Positions 1 through 6,322 of a stretch of DNA of 8,942 nucleotides are shown in pieces. The notes under the pieces were generated by a model that did no database searches, had not been told where the DNA came from, and saw only the letters and a list, made by a program, of their open reading frames with translations. Both the position numbers and the translations under genes were made by a program. Position 1 is the stretch's first letter; every line of letters starts with the position of its first letter. Origin of the DNA: JBBREP01 sp038202885 (GTDB lineage: Bacteria; Actinomycetota; Acidimicrobiia; IMCC26256; PALSA-610); contig JBBREP010000121.1 in NCBI GenBank assembly GCA_038202885.1, positions 1-8,942 of the forward strand, in the 5' to 3' direction.

Positions 1-590
1 GCACCCAACAACACCCGGATCCCCGGACTCCCAGCCGCCTGCAACACCGCCGCACCATCAGTGTTCGTCAACGTCCACGCCGCCGGCTCCACACCAGAGG
101 CCACCCACACCTTCGCCCGCAACGTCGTCGGACTCGTCCCCGTCACATCAAAACGAACCCGATACACCCGGCCCGCCGCATACCCCACACCAGCAACCGC
201 GACCTCGCTCCCGATCGCCACCTCCGTCGAAGAACCCAACACCTTCGCGAACGACAACCGCAACCCAGCACCAGGCACAAACCGCAACCGCGCCCGATAC
301 TCCGTATTCAGCGCAACGCGCCGCGCCGTCACCATCGACGTCTGACCACGCGTACCGCCCACCGGCGCCGCGCTCGTCGACACATCCACCACCGCATCAG
401 AGTTCAACACCGCCACACCCGGCGCAAACACCCCGCCACCCATCGCCGCCCCAGCCAACGTATACACACCACTCGCGCCATTCACCGACGCGCCCCCAGC
501 ACCCGCCGCCGCCGCATACCCACCACCCAGATCCGCACTCCCCCAACCCGACACCACCGTGCGCCCAAACCCATCCGACAACACCAGGTT
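1..590 (-). other. C-terminal module with its own codon usage (cut by window edge)
   Basis: From residue 1007 on (FGRTVVSGWGSADLGGGYA at 1013-1031, VTGTSPTTLRAKVWVASG later) the protein resembles a beta-sandwich module that often follows PKD domains in actinobacterial exported proteins; I recognise the pattern but have no firm family name. Codon choice differs sharply from the rest of the gene: all Asp codons are GAT, all Tyr codons TAT, Thr is almost always ACG and never ACC, and Val is mostly GTG. The gene continues outside the window. Confidence 0.65.
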
Positions 591-3500
591 CGACGGGCCC
601 GACGCGGTATGGAAGACGTGCTGCACCGACGACGAGCCACCGACACCATCGTCCACCGTCAACACGACGGTGTAGTCACCTGTCAATGCATACGAATGAC
701 TCGGTGTCACTCCAGTGCCTGCGGTCGCGTCACCGAAGTCCCAGCTGTACGAAGCGATCGCACTGTCGGGATCCGAGGATGACGACGCATCGAAGCTGCA
801 CGCCAGGTTCGTGCAACTCCCGGTGAACGCGGCGACGGGCGGAAGGTCGACCACCGAGACCGTCGTCGTATACGGCGTAGTTGCACCATCGTTGTCGGTG
901 ACGGTCAACGTGACTTGGTAGTCGCCCGGCGCTGCGAACGAGTGGTTGACGACCGACCCTGTCCCGGTGAAGCTGTCGCCGAAGGTCCAGGCGTAGCCGA
1001 CAATGTGGCCGTCGGGGTCCGACGACGCAGTCGCGTCAAAGCTGCACACAAGCCCGTTGCAGGTCGGCGTGTAGGTCGCGACGGGCGGCATATTGACCGG
1101 CCCAGCGCCTGGGATCAACACGTTGCGCGAAAACTCCGAGGTGCTGCCGGCCGCGTTGGTGGCGGTTGCGGTCACAACGTCACCCTTGACGCTCGCAGGC
1201 AGCGCGAACGTTGCCAATCCATTCGAGCCGGCGACCTGGCTCGCCACGAACGTTGCCCCCGAGCCGAATGCGCCCGCGCCGTGATCGGCAAGGAACAATT
1301 CCACGGTGCAACTCGCGCATGTGCTTGCGTCGAGGCTCGTCTCGGTGGCGTTCGACAGGACCGGCCCAATCACGCCGTCGTTCACGTTGGGGTCGGCGTT
1401 GCCCGCGTTGTTGACGGCGCCAAAGGGCGCAAGATCAATGCCAAGCGCCGATACGCCATTGGAACCGTTGTCGTGGATCGAGTTCTGCGTGATCGTGTTC
1501 TGGTTCGTGAGCGACGGCGCGCTGTTCGGCGGCTCGACACCGTCGGATTGCATCTGCACACCGTTCGCGTTGTTCGCGATCTCGTTACCAGGACCGAGCG
1601 TGATGCGCACGGAACCGGCTTGGATATTCACACCGAAGAGCATGTTCGGCGCGGGCGTGCCGTTCGCCGTGACGCCGATTTTGTTGCGCGCAATCACCGA
1701 GTCGTGCACACCCTTGTCGACGAGGATGCCGCCGCGCGCCGCGTTGACAATCACGTTGTCGGTGACGGTGTTCAGACCCGCGTCGAGGTTGCACGGCGCG
1801 TTGTTGCACGTGGGGTCGCCCTCGAGGTGCACCGACCACTGGCCGTTCACCGCGTAGCTCGGGGCCGAGTTCCCGGTGAGGTCGGTGCCGAGGAAGTTGC
1901 CGACGATCGAGTTGTACTGGGTCAGCGGATTGTGGGAAATCTCCACGCCCTCTTGGAAGTTGCCCGACGACACGTTGCGTTCTTCGAGACCGAGCCCACC
2001 GATCACGGTGTGCTGGGTTCCGGTGTTGATGTCGATACCGTGCGATTTGGCGCCGCGCCGCTGCGTGCCCGTGGGGTCGAGCCCAGCGATGTTGTTCTGG
2101 ATCGTCGTGTACTTGGTGGGCCAGTCGTAGGTTGCGATGTTCTGGTGGTTGCAGCCCGAAATGACGTTGCGGTTCGCGTCGCCGGGCGCACCGATCTGAT
2201 TGTTGGCCGCGCCCTGCTGCACGATGACACAACTCGAGGAATTGATGAGTGTGTAACCGGGGTCGTAGCCGCCCGTCGGTAGGAGGCCCAGCATGTTGCC
2301 CTCAACAAGGTTGTTCGTGGCGTTCGTGCCGTAGATCCAGATGGCACGGTTGAAGCCGTGCATGTTGAGGCCGCGGATCACATTGTTGGCGTTGATGATG
2401 AACAGACCATCAATTCCGGTGCCGCCGTTGCCCTTCAACTCGATGCCGTAGACGGCGTTGTCGGCGAGCGGATCGGTGTTGGGCGACGAGCCGGGCTGGG
2501 TGAACCCGTCGATGGTGATGCCGTTGGGGTTGTTCAGCACGGGCAGGCGCGCGCTGGGCGCGATTTGGTGGATGCCTGTGCCCGCGATGTCGAACGCGAT
2601 CGATACCGGCCCCGCGGCTTGGTCGGCTTCGACGATCGCGGCTCGCAGCGTGCACTCCCCGACGATCGCCGTCTGGCAGATGCCGTTGGCGGCGGCATCG
2701 GCACCATCGCCGACCGAGTTGACCGTGAACGTGGTGATCGCGGCCGCGCGCACGGCTGCAGGAGTGAGGGTGCGGGGCACCGCGGCGATCGCACCCGCGA
2801 CCGTTTGCAGATCGGCGATATTCATGCAGCCGTCGCGATTGACGTCCGAACCCGGTTCGGGCGAGGGGCACGCCACATCGCGCTCGGCACCGCGCACCCA
2901 TGCCGCGGTGAGCGCACCGACATCGAGCGGCGTGACCCGCCCGTCGCCGTTGACGTCGGCAGTCGCGCTCGGGCGTCGCGGCGCGGACGCGGGCGCGGCG
3001 CGCGCTCCCAGCGATGTCGCACCCTTCGGCGCAAGGTAGGTGCGACCACCTCGGCCACCGACTACGAACGAGCGCACCGACGCCGTGGCGATCGTGGCGC
3101 CTGATCGAGCGACGAGCAGACCGCCGTCGATGCGCATCTCGACCCGTCCGGGTCGGAGCACTTCGACGTCGATCGTCGTGAGCAGGACCCCGGTGGTATT
3201 CGCAGCCGCCATCGCGGTTGCACACGCCGGCCCCGCACACGTCCAACCCGCGACCACAGTGCGATTCGGGGTCTCGACGGCAGACAGCGGCGTGAGCGCC
3301 CCCGAGCCGGGCAATGTGCTCGGAGCATGGATCCTGATGACTTCAAGGACGTTGTGGTCGTAGCGCAGGTTCGCCTGGTACGCGCCGATGTTGCGGGCGC
3401 CGTCGGCGAGGAGATGGAACGACACGACGTGCCCGACGGCAACGTTGGTGGGACCAACGAGGCGGAGTGCGTGGGTGGGTGCGGCTCGCGGCGCACGCGT

Positions 3501-3605
3501 CGCTCCGGCGACCGACGTACCGACAAGCGTCACCACAGCAAGGCATGCCCACACGGTGCGCGCGGCGTGCGCGCGCGGGCCTGACCGTCGACGGTGGATT
3601 GTCAC
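1..3605 (-). CDS. Large secreted mosaic protein: cohesin-like, dockerin, beta-helix and PKD domains (3' end beyond window)
   Basis: An open frame of 1201 codons runs from GTG at 3605 to the window edge with no stop. Order in residues: signal peptide 1-35 (Arg-rich start, hydrophobic 17-34, A-G-A cleavage site); cohesin-like 46-185 (IGAYQANLRYDHNVLEV); two dockerin calcium loops 217-228 and 254-265; CSLREA-like segment about 292-350 (ECTLRAAIVEA); right-handed beta-helix about 350-741 with many N-x-I/V and GN turns; Ig-like domain 742-837; PKD domains about 838-920 and 922-1003 (YAWTFGD, YSWDFGD); C-terminal module from 1007. Several C-x4-C pairs suggest disulfides outside the cell. Such proteins are exported and often bind or degrade polysaccharide or act as adhesins, but no catalytic site was identified. 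The last module has different codon usage. An in-frame ATG at 3635 is an alternative start, but it lies inside a hairpin. The domain calls are from motif reading; the function is unknown. Confidence 0.9.
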   Translation of the reverse strand, partial: MTIHRRRSGPRAHAARTVWACLAVVTLVGTSVAGATRAPRAAPTHALRLVGPTNVAVGHVVSFHLLADGARNIGAYQANLRYDHNVLEVIRIHAPSTLPGSGALTPLSAVETPNRTVVAGWTCAGPACATAMAAANTTGVLLTTIDVEVLRPGRVEMRIDGGLLVARSGATIATASVRSFVVGGRGGRTYLAPKGATSLGARAAPASAPRRPSATADVNGDGRVTPLDVGALTAAWVRGAERDVACPSPEPGSDVNRDGCMNIADLQTVAGAIAAVPRTLTPAAVRAAAITTFTVNSVGDGADAAANGICQTAIVGECTLRAAIVEADQAAGPVSIAFDIAGTGIHQIAPSARLPVLNNPNGITIDGFTQPGSSPNTDPLADNAVYGIELKGNGGTGIDGLFIINANNVIRGLNMHGFNRAIWIYGTNATNNLVEGNMLGLLPTGGYDPGYTLINSSSCVIVQQGAANNQIGAPGDANRNVISGCNHQNIATYDWPTKYTTIQNNIAGLDPTGTQRRGAKSHGIDINTGTQHTVIGGLGLEERNVSSGNFQEGVEISHNPLTQYNSIVGNFLGTDLTGNSAPSYAVNGQWSVHLEGDPTCNNAPCNLDAGLNTVTDNVIVNAARGGILVDKGVHDSVIARNKIGVTANGTPAPNMLFGVNIQAGSVRITLGPGNEIANNANGVQMQSDGVEPPNSAPSLTNQNTITQNSIHDNGSNGVSALGIDLAPFGAVNNAGNADPNVNDGVIGPVLSNATETSLDASTCASCTVELFLADHGAGAFGSGATFVASQVAGSNGLATFALPASVKGDVVTATATNAAGSTSEFSRNVLIPGAGPVNMPPVATYTPTCNGLVCSFDATASSDPDGHIVGYAWTFGDSFTGTGSVVNHSFAAPGDYQVTLTVTDNDGATTPYTTTVSVVDLPPVAAFTGSCTNLACSFDASSSSDPDSAIASYSWDFGDATAGTGVTPSHSYALTGDYTVVLTVDDGVGGSSSVQHVFHTASGPSNLVLSDGFGRTVVSGWGSADLGGGYAAAAGAGGASVNGASGVYTLAGAAMGGGVFAPGVAVLNSDAVVDVSTSAAPVGGTRGQTSMVTARRVALNTEYRARLRFVPGAGLRLSFAKVLGSSTEVAIGSEVAVAGVGYAAGRVYRVRFDVTGTSPTTLRAKVWVASGVEPAAWTLTNTDGAAVLQAAGSPGIRVLLG
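597..1094 (-). other. Two tandem PKD domains with C-x4-C pairs
   Basis: PKD1 spans about residues 838-920 and PKD2 about 922-1003. Both carry the core S-x-D-P-D plus W-x-F-G-D and end with a G-D-Y-x-V-x-L-T-V strand. Both also have a Cys pair five residues apart just before the SFDA strand (C849/C854 and C931/C936), which could form a small disulfide. PKD domains are extracellular Ig-like spacers or binding modules. Confidence 0.88.
1383..2558 (-). other. Right-handed parallel beta-helix region (residues about 350-741)
   Basis: Irregular repeats rich in Asn, Gly, Ile and Val follow the CSLREA-like segment, with recurring turns such as NNLVEGNMLG, NSIVGNFLGTD, NTVTDNVIVN and NTITQNSIHDNG. It ends in a LGIDL-type motif (residues near 718-722) that typically closes this class of helix before an Ig-like domain. 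No carbohydrate-active signature could be picked out, so the helix could be enzymatic, adhesive or structural. Confidence 0.75.
2781..2957 (-). other. Type I dockerin-like pair of calcium loops (residues about 217-275)
   Basis: Two canonical loops of the D-x-N-x-D-G-x5-D form are present: D217, N219, D221, G222, D228 and D254, N256, D258, G259, D265. Each is followed by a short helix-like stretch (VGALTAAW and LQTVAGAIAAV). The loops start 37 residues apart. Dockerins bind two calcium ions and plug into cohesins. Loop positions 10-11 are P-L and I-A, not the Ser-Thr pair known from clostridial cellulosomes. The dockerin is internal, which is less usual than at a terminus. Confidence 0.8.
3051..3470 (-). 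other. Cohesin-like domain (residues about 46-185)
   Basis: After the signal peptide, the segment reads as a beta-rich domain with the strand pattern of cohesins: VAVGHVVSFHL, then IGAYQANLRYDHNVLEV, a central W121-T-C-x4-C, then TTGVLLTTIDVEVL and a closing strand near 172-182. Cohesins are the receptors for dockerins in cellulosomes, but cohesin-fold domains also occur singly in non-cellulosomal exported proteins. The assignment is by pattern and not by a profile search. Confidence 0.6.
3501..3605 (-). other. Signal peptide of the secreted mosaic protein
   Basis: Residues 1-35 have a basic start (H4-R-R-R, more Arg up to 16), a hydrophobic core TVWACLAVVTLVGTSV at 17-32, and the small-residue triplet A33-G34-A35 before T36. 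This is the layout of a Sec signal peptide cut by signal peptidase I. No lipobox is present: the only Cys, at 21, sits in the middle of the core. The clean signal peptide also supports the GTG at 3605 as the real start. Confidence 0.8.
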
Positions 3606-3611
3606 CGCGCG

Positions 3612-3640
3612 AGGGTAGTGACCTATGGAACACATCGAAA
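3612..3640 (-). promoter_or_regulatory. Possible promoter for a leaderless secreted-protein transcript
   Basis: On the minus strand TACCCT (3617-3612) fits the TANNNT form of an actinobacterial -10 box. It ends six bases before the GTG at 3605, so transcription could begin at the start codon itself. Seventeen bases upstream is TTTCGA (3640-3635), a poor match to TTGACA (3 of 6). There is no Shine-Dalgarno site before the GTG, which fits a leaderless mRNA. This is a weak prediction. Confidence 0.3.
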
Positions 3641-3655
3641 GGCGGCTTCGATGTG
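3631..3655. repeat. Perfect 9-bp inverted repeat with 7-nt loop upstream of the secreted gene
   Basis: CACATCGAA (3631-3639) and TTCGATGTG (3647-3655) are exact reverse complements around AGGCGGC. The dyad lies 51 nt past the crotonase stop and 25 nt before the GTG of the secreted gene, and one arm overlaps the possible -35 box. It may be an operator for a regulator or a terminator hairpin for the upstream transcript. The bases after it on the minus strand (TTCCATAGG) hold no U-run, so the operator reading is at least as likely. Confidence 0.6.
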
Positions 3656-3672
3656 GTGTGATTGATGTCGCT

Positions 3673-3691
3673 GCGCCCCCGGAATGGGCGC
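3673..3691 (-). terminator. Possible U-less terminator hairpin after the crotonase gene
   Basis: GCGCCC (3673-3678) and GGGCGC (3686-3691) form a 6-bp all-GC stem with a 7-nt loop, starting 14 nt past the crotonase stop. No T-tract follows in the direction of reading. U-less hairpins are proposed as terminators in high-GC actinomycetes, but a stem this short also arises by chance at this base composition. Together with the dyad at 3631-3655 it suggests that the transcript may end in this 100-nt spacer. Confidence 0.3.
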
Positions 3692-3705
3692 CTGTCGCCG
3701 GGTTG

Positions 3706-4545
3706 TCAGCGGCCCTCGTAGCGCGCCGGGCGGCCCTCCACGAACGCCATGGCGGCTTCCCGGAAGTCGGCGCTGCGCACGCACGGCACCTGGGCTTCGG
3801 CCGCCGCGCGCATCCCGTCGAGCGTGGGACGACCCCAGCCGTCGCGGATTGCAGCCTTGGCGCCGCGCACCGCGAGCGGTGGCTGCGCGACGACTTGGGC
3901 GACGAACTCGTCCACGGTGGCGTCCAGCGCCGCGCGATCGACCACCCGGTTCACGATGCCCAGCGCGAGCAATTCCGCCGCGCCGAGGCGCGCCGCGGTC
4001 ACGATCATCTCCAGGGCGCGCGCCGGTCCGATGAGCCGCGGCAACCACACCGTGCCGCCGAGATCGGGCATCAGACCCCAACGTGCTTCGAGCAGCCCCA
4101 TCTGGCAGTCGTCGGCGGCGATCCTCACGTCGCACGCCAGCGCCAGTTGCATGCCAGCTCCGAGCGCGTGGCCCTGCACCTTCGCGACCGTGAGGAACGG
4201 CGCCGCTTCGAACCACGTGAACGCGCGCTGGAGCCGCATGACGCCGGCGACGTCGTCGATGCTGGCGGCAACGTCGCTGCGAGGTGCATCCCGATCGGCG
4301 CGAGGTGCCGCGTCGCCGCCACCTGTAAACGCGGTGATGTCGATGCCGGCCGAAAACGATCGGCCCAGACCTTCGACGACGAGCACGCGTAGATCGGCGC
4401 CGGCATCGCCGAGGAGACGCTCGCCGAGCTCGGCCATGTGCAGCCACATCGCCGGTGTCTGGGCGTTCAGCTTGTCGGGCCGGTCCAGGGTCAACCGACC
4501 GACGTGACCGTCCTGGGTGTAGCGAACCTCGTCGATCTCATGCAT
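3706..4545 (-). CDS. Crotonase-fold enoyl-CoA hydratase/isomerase family protein
   Basis: A 279-residue protein, near the usual size of single-domain crotonases. The fold is clear: N-terminal strands RLTLDRPDKLNA (17-28), first oxyanion-hole motif FSAGID (64-69), second one GHALGAG (125-131), ACDVRIAA (137-144) and the PDLGG turn (160-164). Family members act on acyl-CoA thioesters in the cytoplasm by hydration, isomerisation or hydrolysis. By alignment from memory to mitochondrial enoyl-CoA hydratase, Glu144 is replaced by Q133, while Glu164 is kept as E153. D161 sits where dienoyl-CoA isomerases have an active Asp. So a plain hydratase is not assured. An Asp/Arg-rich loop (74-95) lies after the first motif. 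Start: ATG at 4545 gives the normal family N-terminus; longer in-frame starts would overlap the permease gene. It lies 64 nt behind the exporter operon and may be co-transcribed. Confidence 0.93.
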   Translation of the reverse strand: MHEIDEVRYTQDGHVGRLTLDRPDKLNAQTPAMWLHMAELGERLLGDAGADLRVLVVEGLGRSFSAGIDITAFTGGGDAAPRADRDAPRSDVAASIDDVAGVMRLQRAFTWFEAAPFLTVAKVQGHALGAGMQLALACDVRIAADDCQMGLLEARWGLMPDLGGTVWLPRLIGPARALEMIVTAARLGAAELLALGIVNRVVDRAALDATVDEFVAQVVAQPPLAVRGAKAAIRDGWGRPTLDGMRAAAEAQVPCVRSADFREAAMAFVEGRPARYEGR

Positions 4546-4609
4546 GCGCGCGAGCCTGCCACGCCAAGCAATGCCACGGGTAATTTCACTGGACCTCTCG
4601 ACGGGAATC
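4546..4609 (-). other. 64-nt spacer between permease and crotonase genes
   Basis: No hairpin or convincing promoter could be seen. GGCAGG about 9-14 nt before the crotonase ATG is a poor Shine-Dalgarno candidate. A 7-bp direct repeat TGCCACG occurs at 4557-4563 and 4572-4578 and may be chance. The spacer is short enough for read-through from the exporter operon. Confidence 0.4.
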
Positions 4610-5413
4610 TCACGAGGCGATGTCTTTGCGACGGAACCACCACGTTGCGAGCGCACCGAACACGACCAGCCATGCCGCCTGCACGATCACGCCCGCGACG
4701 AGGTCGTGCGACGTGGTGCCGCGCGTGAACAATGTCTCCCACGCGTCCGTGTAGTGCGTGGGCAGGCCGTAGCGCAGCACGCCGAGCGGATCGACCGCGT
4801 CGAGAATGTCGGCGACGATGTAGAGCCCGACCGCGCCGCCGATGGCGCCGGCCGGCGAGTCGGTGAGCGTCGAGAAGAACACACCGACCGCAACGACCGC
4901 CGTCAGACCGACCGCAACGTACCCAGTGGCCAACATGAGGTGCGACAACAACGTTGTGGTGCTGAGTGGAGCCCCGCCGAATGGGAGCACGAGCGGGTGC
5001 CAACCGAACAACGCAACGCCGACGCCGAGGCCCGACAGGGTGACCGCGACCGTGGTGACCCAGGTGAGCACGAAAGCGATGAGCGCTTTGACCCAGAGCA
5101 ACCGAGCGCGTGACAGCGGTCGGAGCAGCAGGTAGCGAAGATTGCCCGACGCGGCCTCACCTGCGATCGTGTCGCCCGCGAACATCGCCGCGATCACCAC
5201 GAGGAAGAAGGCGCTCATCAACGAGAGCGCGACGGCGGGCAGCACGAGACCGGTTTGGCGCGTGAGCGTGAACAGCCCGTCGGGTCGACGGCGCCGGTCG
5301 CCAGAGTGCACCGCCACACCGATCAGGGCAGGGATCCCGAGGGCAACCGCGAACGCGATCAGCGTCCGGAGGCGCTTCGTGGCTTTCACAAGCTCGACGC
5401 GGACCAACGCCAT
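4610..5413 (-). CDS. ABC-2-type transporter permease
   Basis: A 267-residue membrane protein with about six hydrophobic segments (near residues 18-36, 57-79, 111-139, 162-189, 194-209 and 242-261). After the second segment comes the AGDTIAGEAASGNLRYLL stretch (residues 79-96) followed by RPLSR, typical of ABC-2 permeases that pair with NatA/CcmA-type ATPases. Such pairs export drugs, lipids, sugars or other compounds; the substrate is not visible. The gene begins within the ATPase stop codon: ATG at 5413 (TGATG), or GTG at 5416 (GTGA) one codon earlier. An AAGGA site at 5427-5423 serves either start, at 9 or 6 nt. The soluble N-terminus and the C-terminal RRKD are consistent with cytoplasmic ends. 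Confidence 0.92.
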   Translation of the reverse strand: MALVRVELVKATKRLRTLIAFAVALGIPALIGVAVHSGDRRRRPDGLFTLTRQTGLVLPAVALSLMSAFFLVVIAAMFAGDTIAGEAASGNLRYLLLRPLSRARLLWVKALIAFVLTWVTTVAVTLSGLGVGVALFGWHPLVLPFGGAPLSTTTLLSHLMLATGYVAVGLTAVVAVGVFFSTLTDSPAGAIGGAVGLYIVADILDAVDPLGVLRYGLPTHYTDAWETLFTRGTTSHDLVAGVIVQAAWLVVFGALATWWFRRKDIAS

Positions 5414-6321
5414 CACGACGCGTCCTTGTCTTCGATGAGACCGAGAAACGCGTCTTCGAGTCGCTGCTGCGCGGTCACCGTCTCGACGCGGATACCAGCA
5501 CCAACGAGCGCCGCAACGAGGTCTGAGCGCGGTCCCGACGCACTCACAATGAGGCCGTTGCCATCGACCGCGACATTGCGGACCGGCGCGAGCGCGCGCA
5601 GCACGTCGGCCGCGCGCGGCGCGTCGTCGACTTCGATGTAGACGACACCATGGGTGCCGATGAGATCGGCGACCGAACCTGCGGTGACCAACCTCCCGCG
5701 GTCCATCACCACCGCTGACGTACAGATCTGTTGCACCTCGTCGAGGTGATGGCTCGAGAGCAGCACCGTGGCCCCGCCGCTCGCGAGCCCACGCAAGAGT
5801 TCACGTATCTCGCGAATCTCACCGGGATCGAGGCCGTTGGTGGGTTCGTCGAGGATCAACACCTCAGGTCGGGCCAGCAGTAGCCGCGCGAACCCGAGTC
5901 GCTGCTTCATTCCCTGCGAATAGGTCTTCACGTTGCGGTCGATGGCCGAGCCGAGATCGGCAATCCGCAGCGCGGTGTCGAGATCGGCATCGCGCATCGA
6001 CTGGCCAGTCGACTCCCACCACCAGCGCAGGTTGTCGCGCCCCGACGCGTGCGGCACGAACGCGGCCTGCTCGATCAGTACCCCAACGCGCGAAAGATCC
6101 CGCGTCGAGGGCACGACCGTGCGCCCGAACAGCCGCGCTTCGCCCTTCGATGGCCGTTGGAGGCCAACGAGCATGCGCAGCGTCGTCGTCTTGCCCGCAC
6201 CGTTGGGGCCGAGCAGGCCACAGATCTCGCCTGCGCCAACGGCAAAGCTCAGGTCGTCGACAGCGAGTACCTCGCCGTAGCGCTTCGTGATCGAGTCGAT
6301 CTCGATAATCGTGTCGGTCAC
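5413..6321 (-). CDS. ABC transporter ATP-binding protein, CcmA/NatA type
   Basis: A 302-residue ATPase that should power the permease encoded directly downstream. All nucleotide-site motifs are intact: Walker A GPNGAGKT (38-45), Q-loop Q85, signature YSQGMKQR (134-141), Walker B VLILDEP with catalytic E159, and H-loop H191. Residues about 225-295 form a C-terminal accessory domain (DUF4162-like) usual in ATPases of ABC-2 exporters, ending in the LEDAFLGL motif. Start: GTG at 6321, one base after the TGA of the FtsX-type permease; the protein then begins directly with the normal first strand. A longer in-frame start at 6414 would overlap the previous gene by 92 nt and adds a non-family Arg-rich leader. 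No convincing Shine-Dalgarno site precedes it, so translation is probably coupled to the upstream gene. Confidence 0.94.
   Translation of the reverse strand: MTDTIIEIDSITKRYGEVLAVDDLSFAVGAGEICGLLGPNGAGKTTTLRMLVGLQRPSKGEARLFGRTVVPSTRDLSRVGVLIEQAAFVPHASGRDNLRWWWESTGQSMRDADLDTALRIADLGSAIDRNVKTYSQGMKQRLGFARLLLARPEVLILDEPTNGLDPGEIREIRELLRGLASGGATVLLSSHHLDEVQQICTSAVVMDRGRLVTAGSVADLIGTHGVVYIEVDDAPRAADVLRALAPVRNVAVDGNGLIVSASGPRSDLVAALVGAGIRVETVTAQQRLEDAFLGLIEDKDAS
5423..5427 (-). promoter_or_regulatory. Ribosome binding site for the ABC-2 permease
   Basis: AAGGA on the minus strand inside the last codons of the ATPase gene lies 9 nt before the ATG at 5413 and 6 nt before the GTG at 5416. It is the clearest Shine-Dalgarno site in the operon and does not settle which of the two adjacent starts is used. 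Confidence 0.55.
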
Positions 6322-6322
6322 G

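Noticed and set aside
915..2282. Long plus-strand open frame (455 codons) opposite the beta-helix region
   Set aside because: It is Arg/Val/Asp-rich with no domain pattern and lies exactly antisense to a frame that encodes clear dockerin, beta-helix and PKD motifs. Long antisense frames are expected at this GC content.
2410..3246. Minus-strand open frame of 278 codons within the secreted gene
   Set aside because: It is Arg/His-rich low-complexity translation in a different frame from the one carrying the signal peptide, cohesin-like and dockerin motifs.
3625..4392. Plus-strand open frame opposite the crotonase gene
   Set aside because: It has no recognisable family pattern and is antisense to an intact crotonase frame with all its fold motifs.
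4557..4578. Direct repeat TGCCACG twice with 15-nt period
   Set aside because: Seven bases repeated once in GC-rich DNA is well within chance, and no binding-site logic or promoter is visible around it.
4546..4656. Longer start for the crotonase at 4656
   Set aside because: It would overlap the ABC-2 permease 3' end and adds 37 residues unrelated to the fold.
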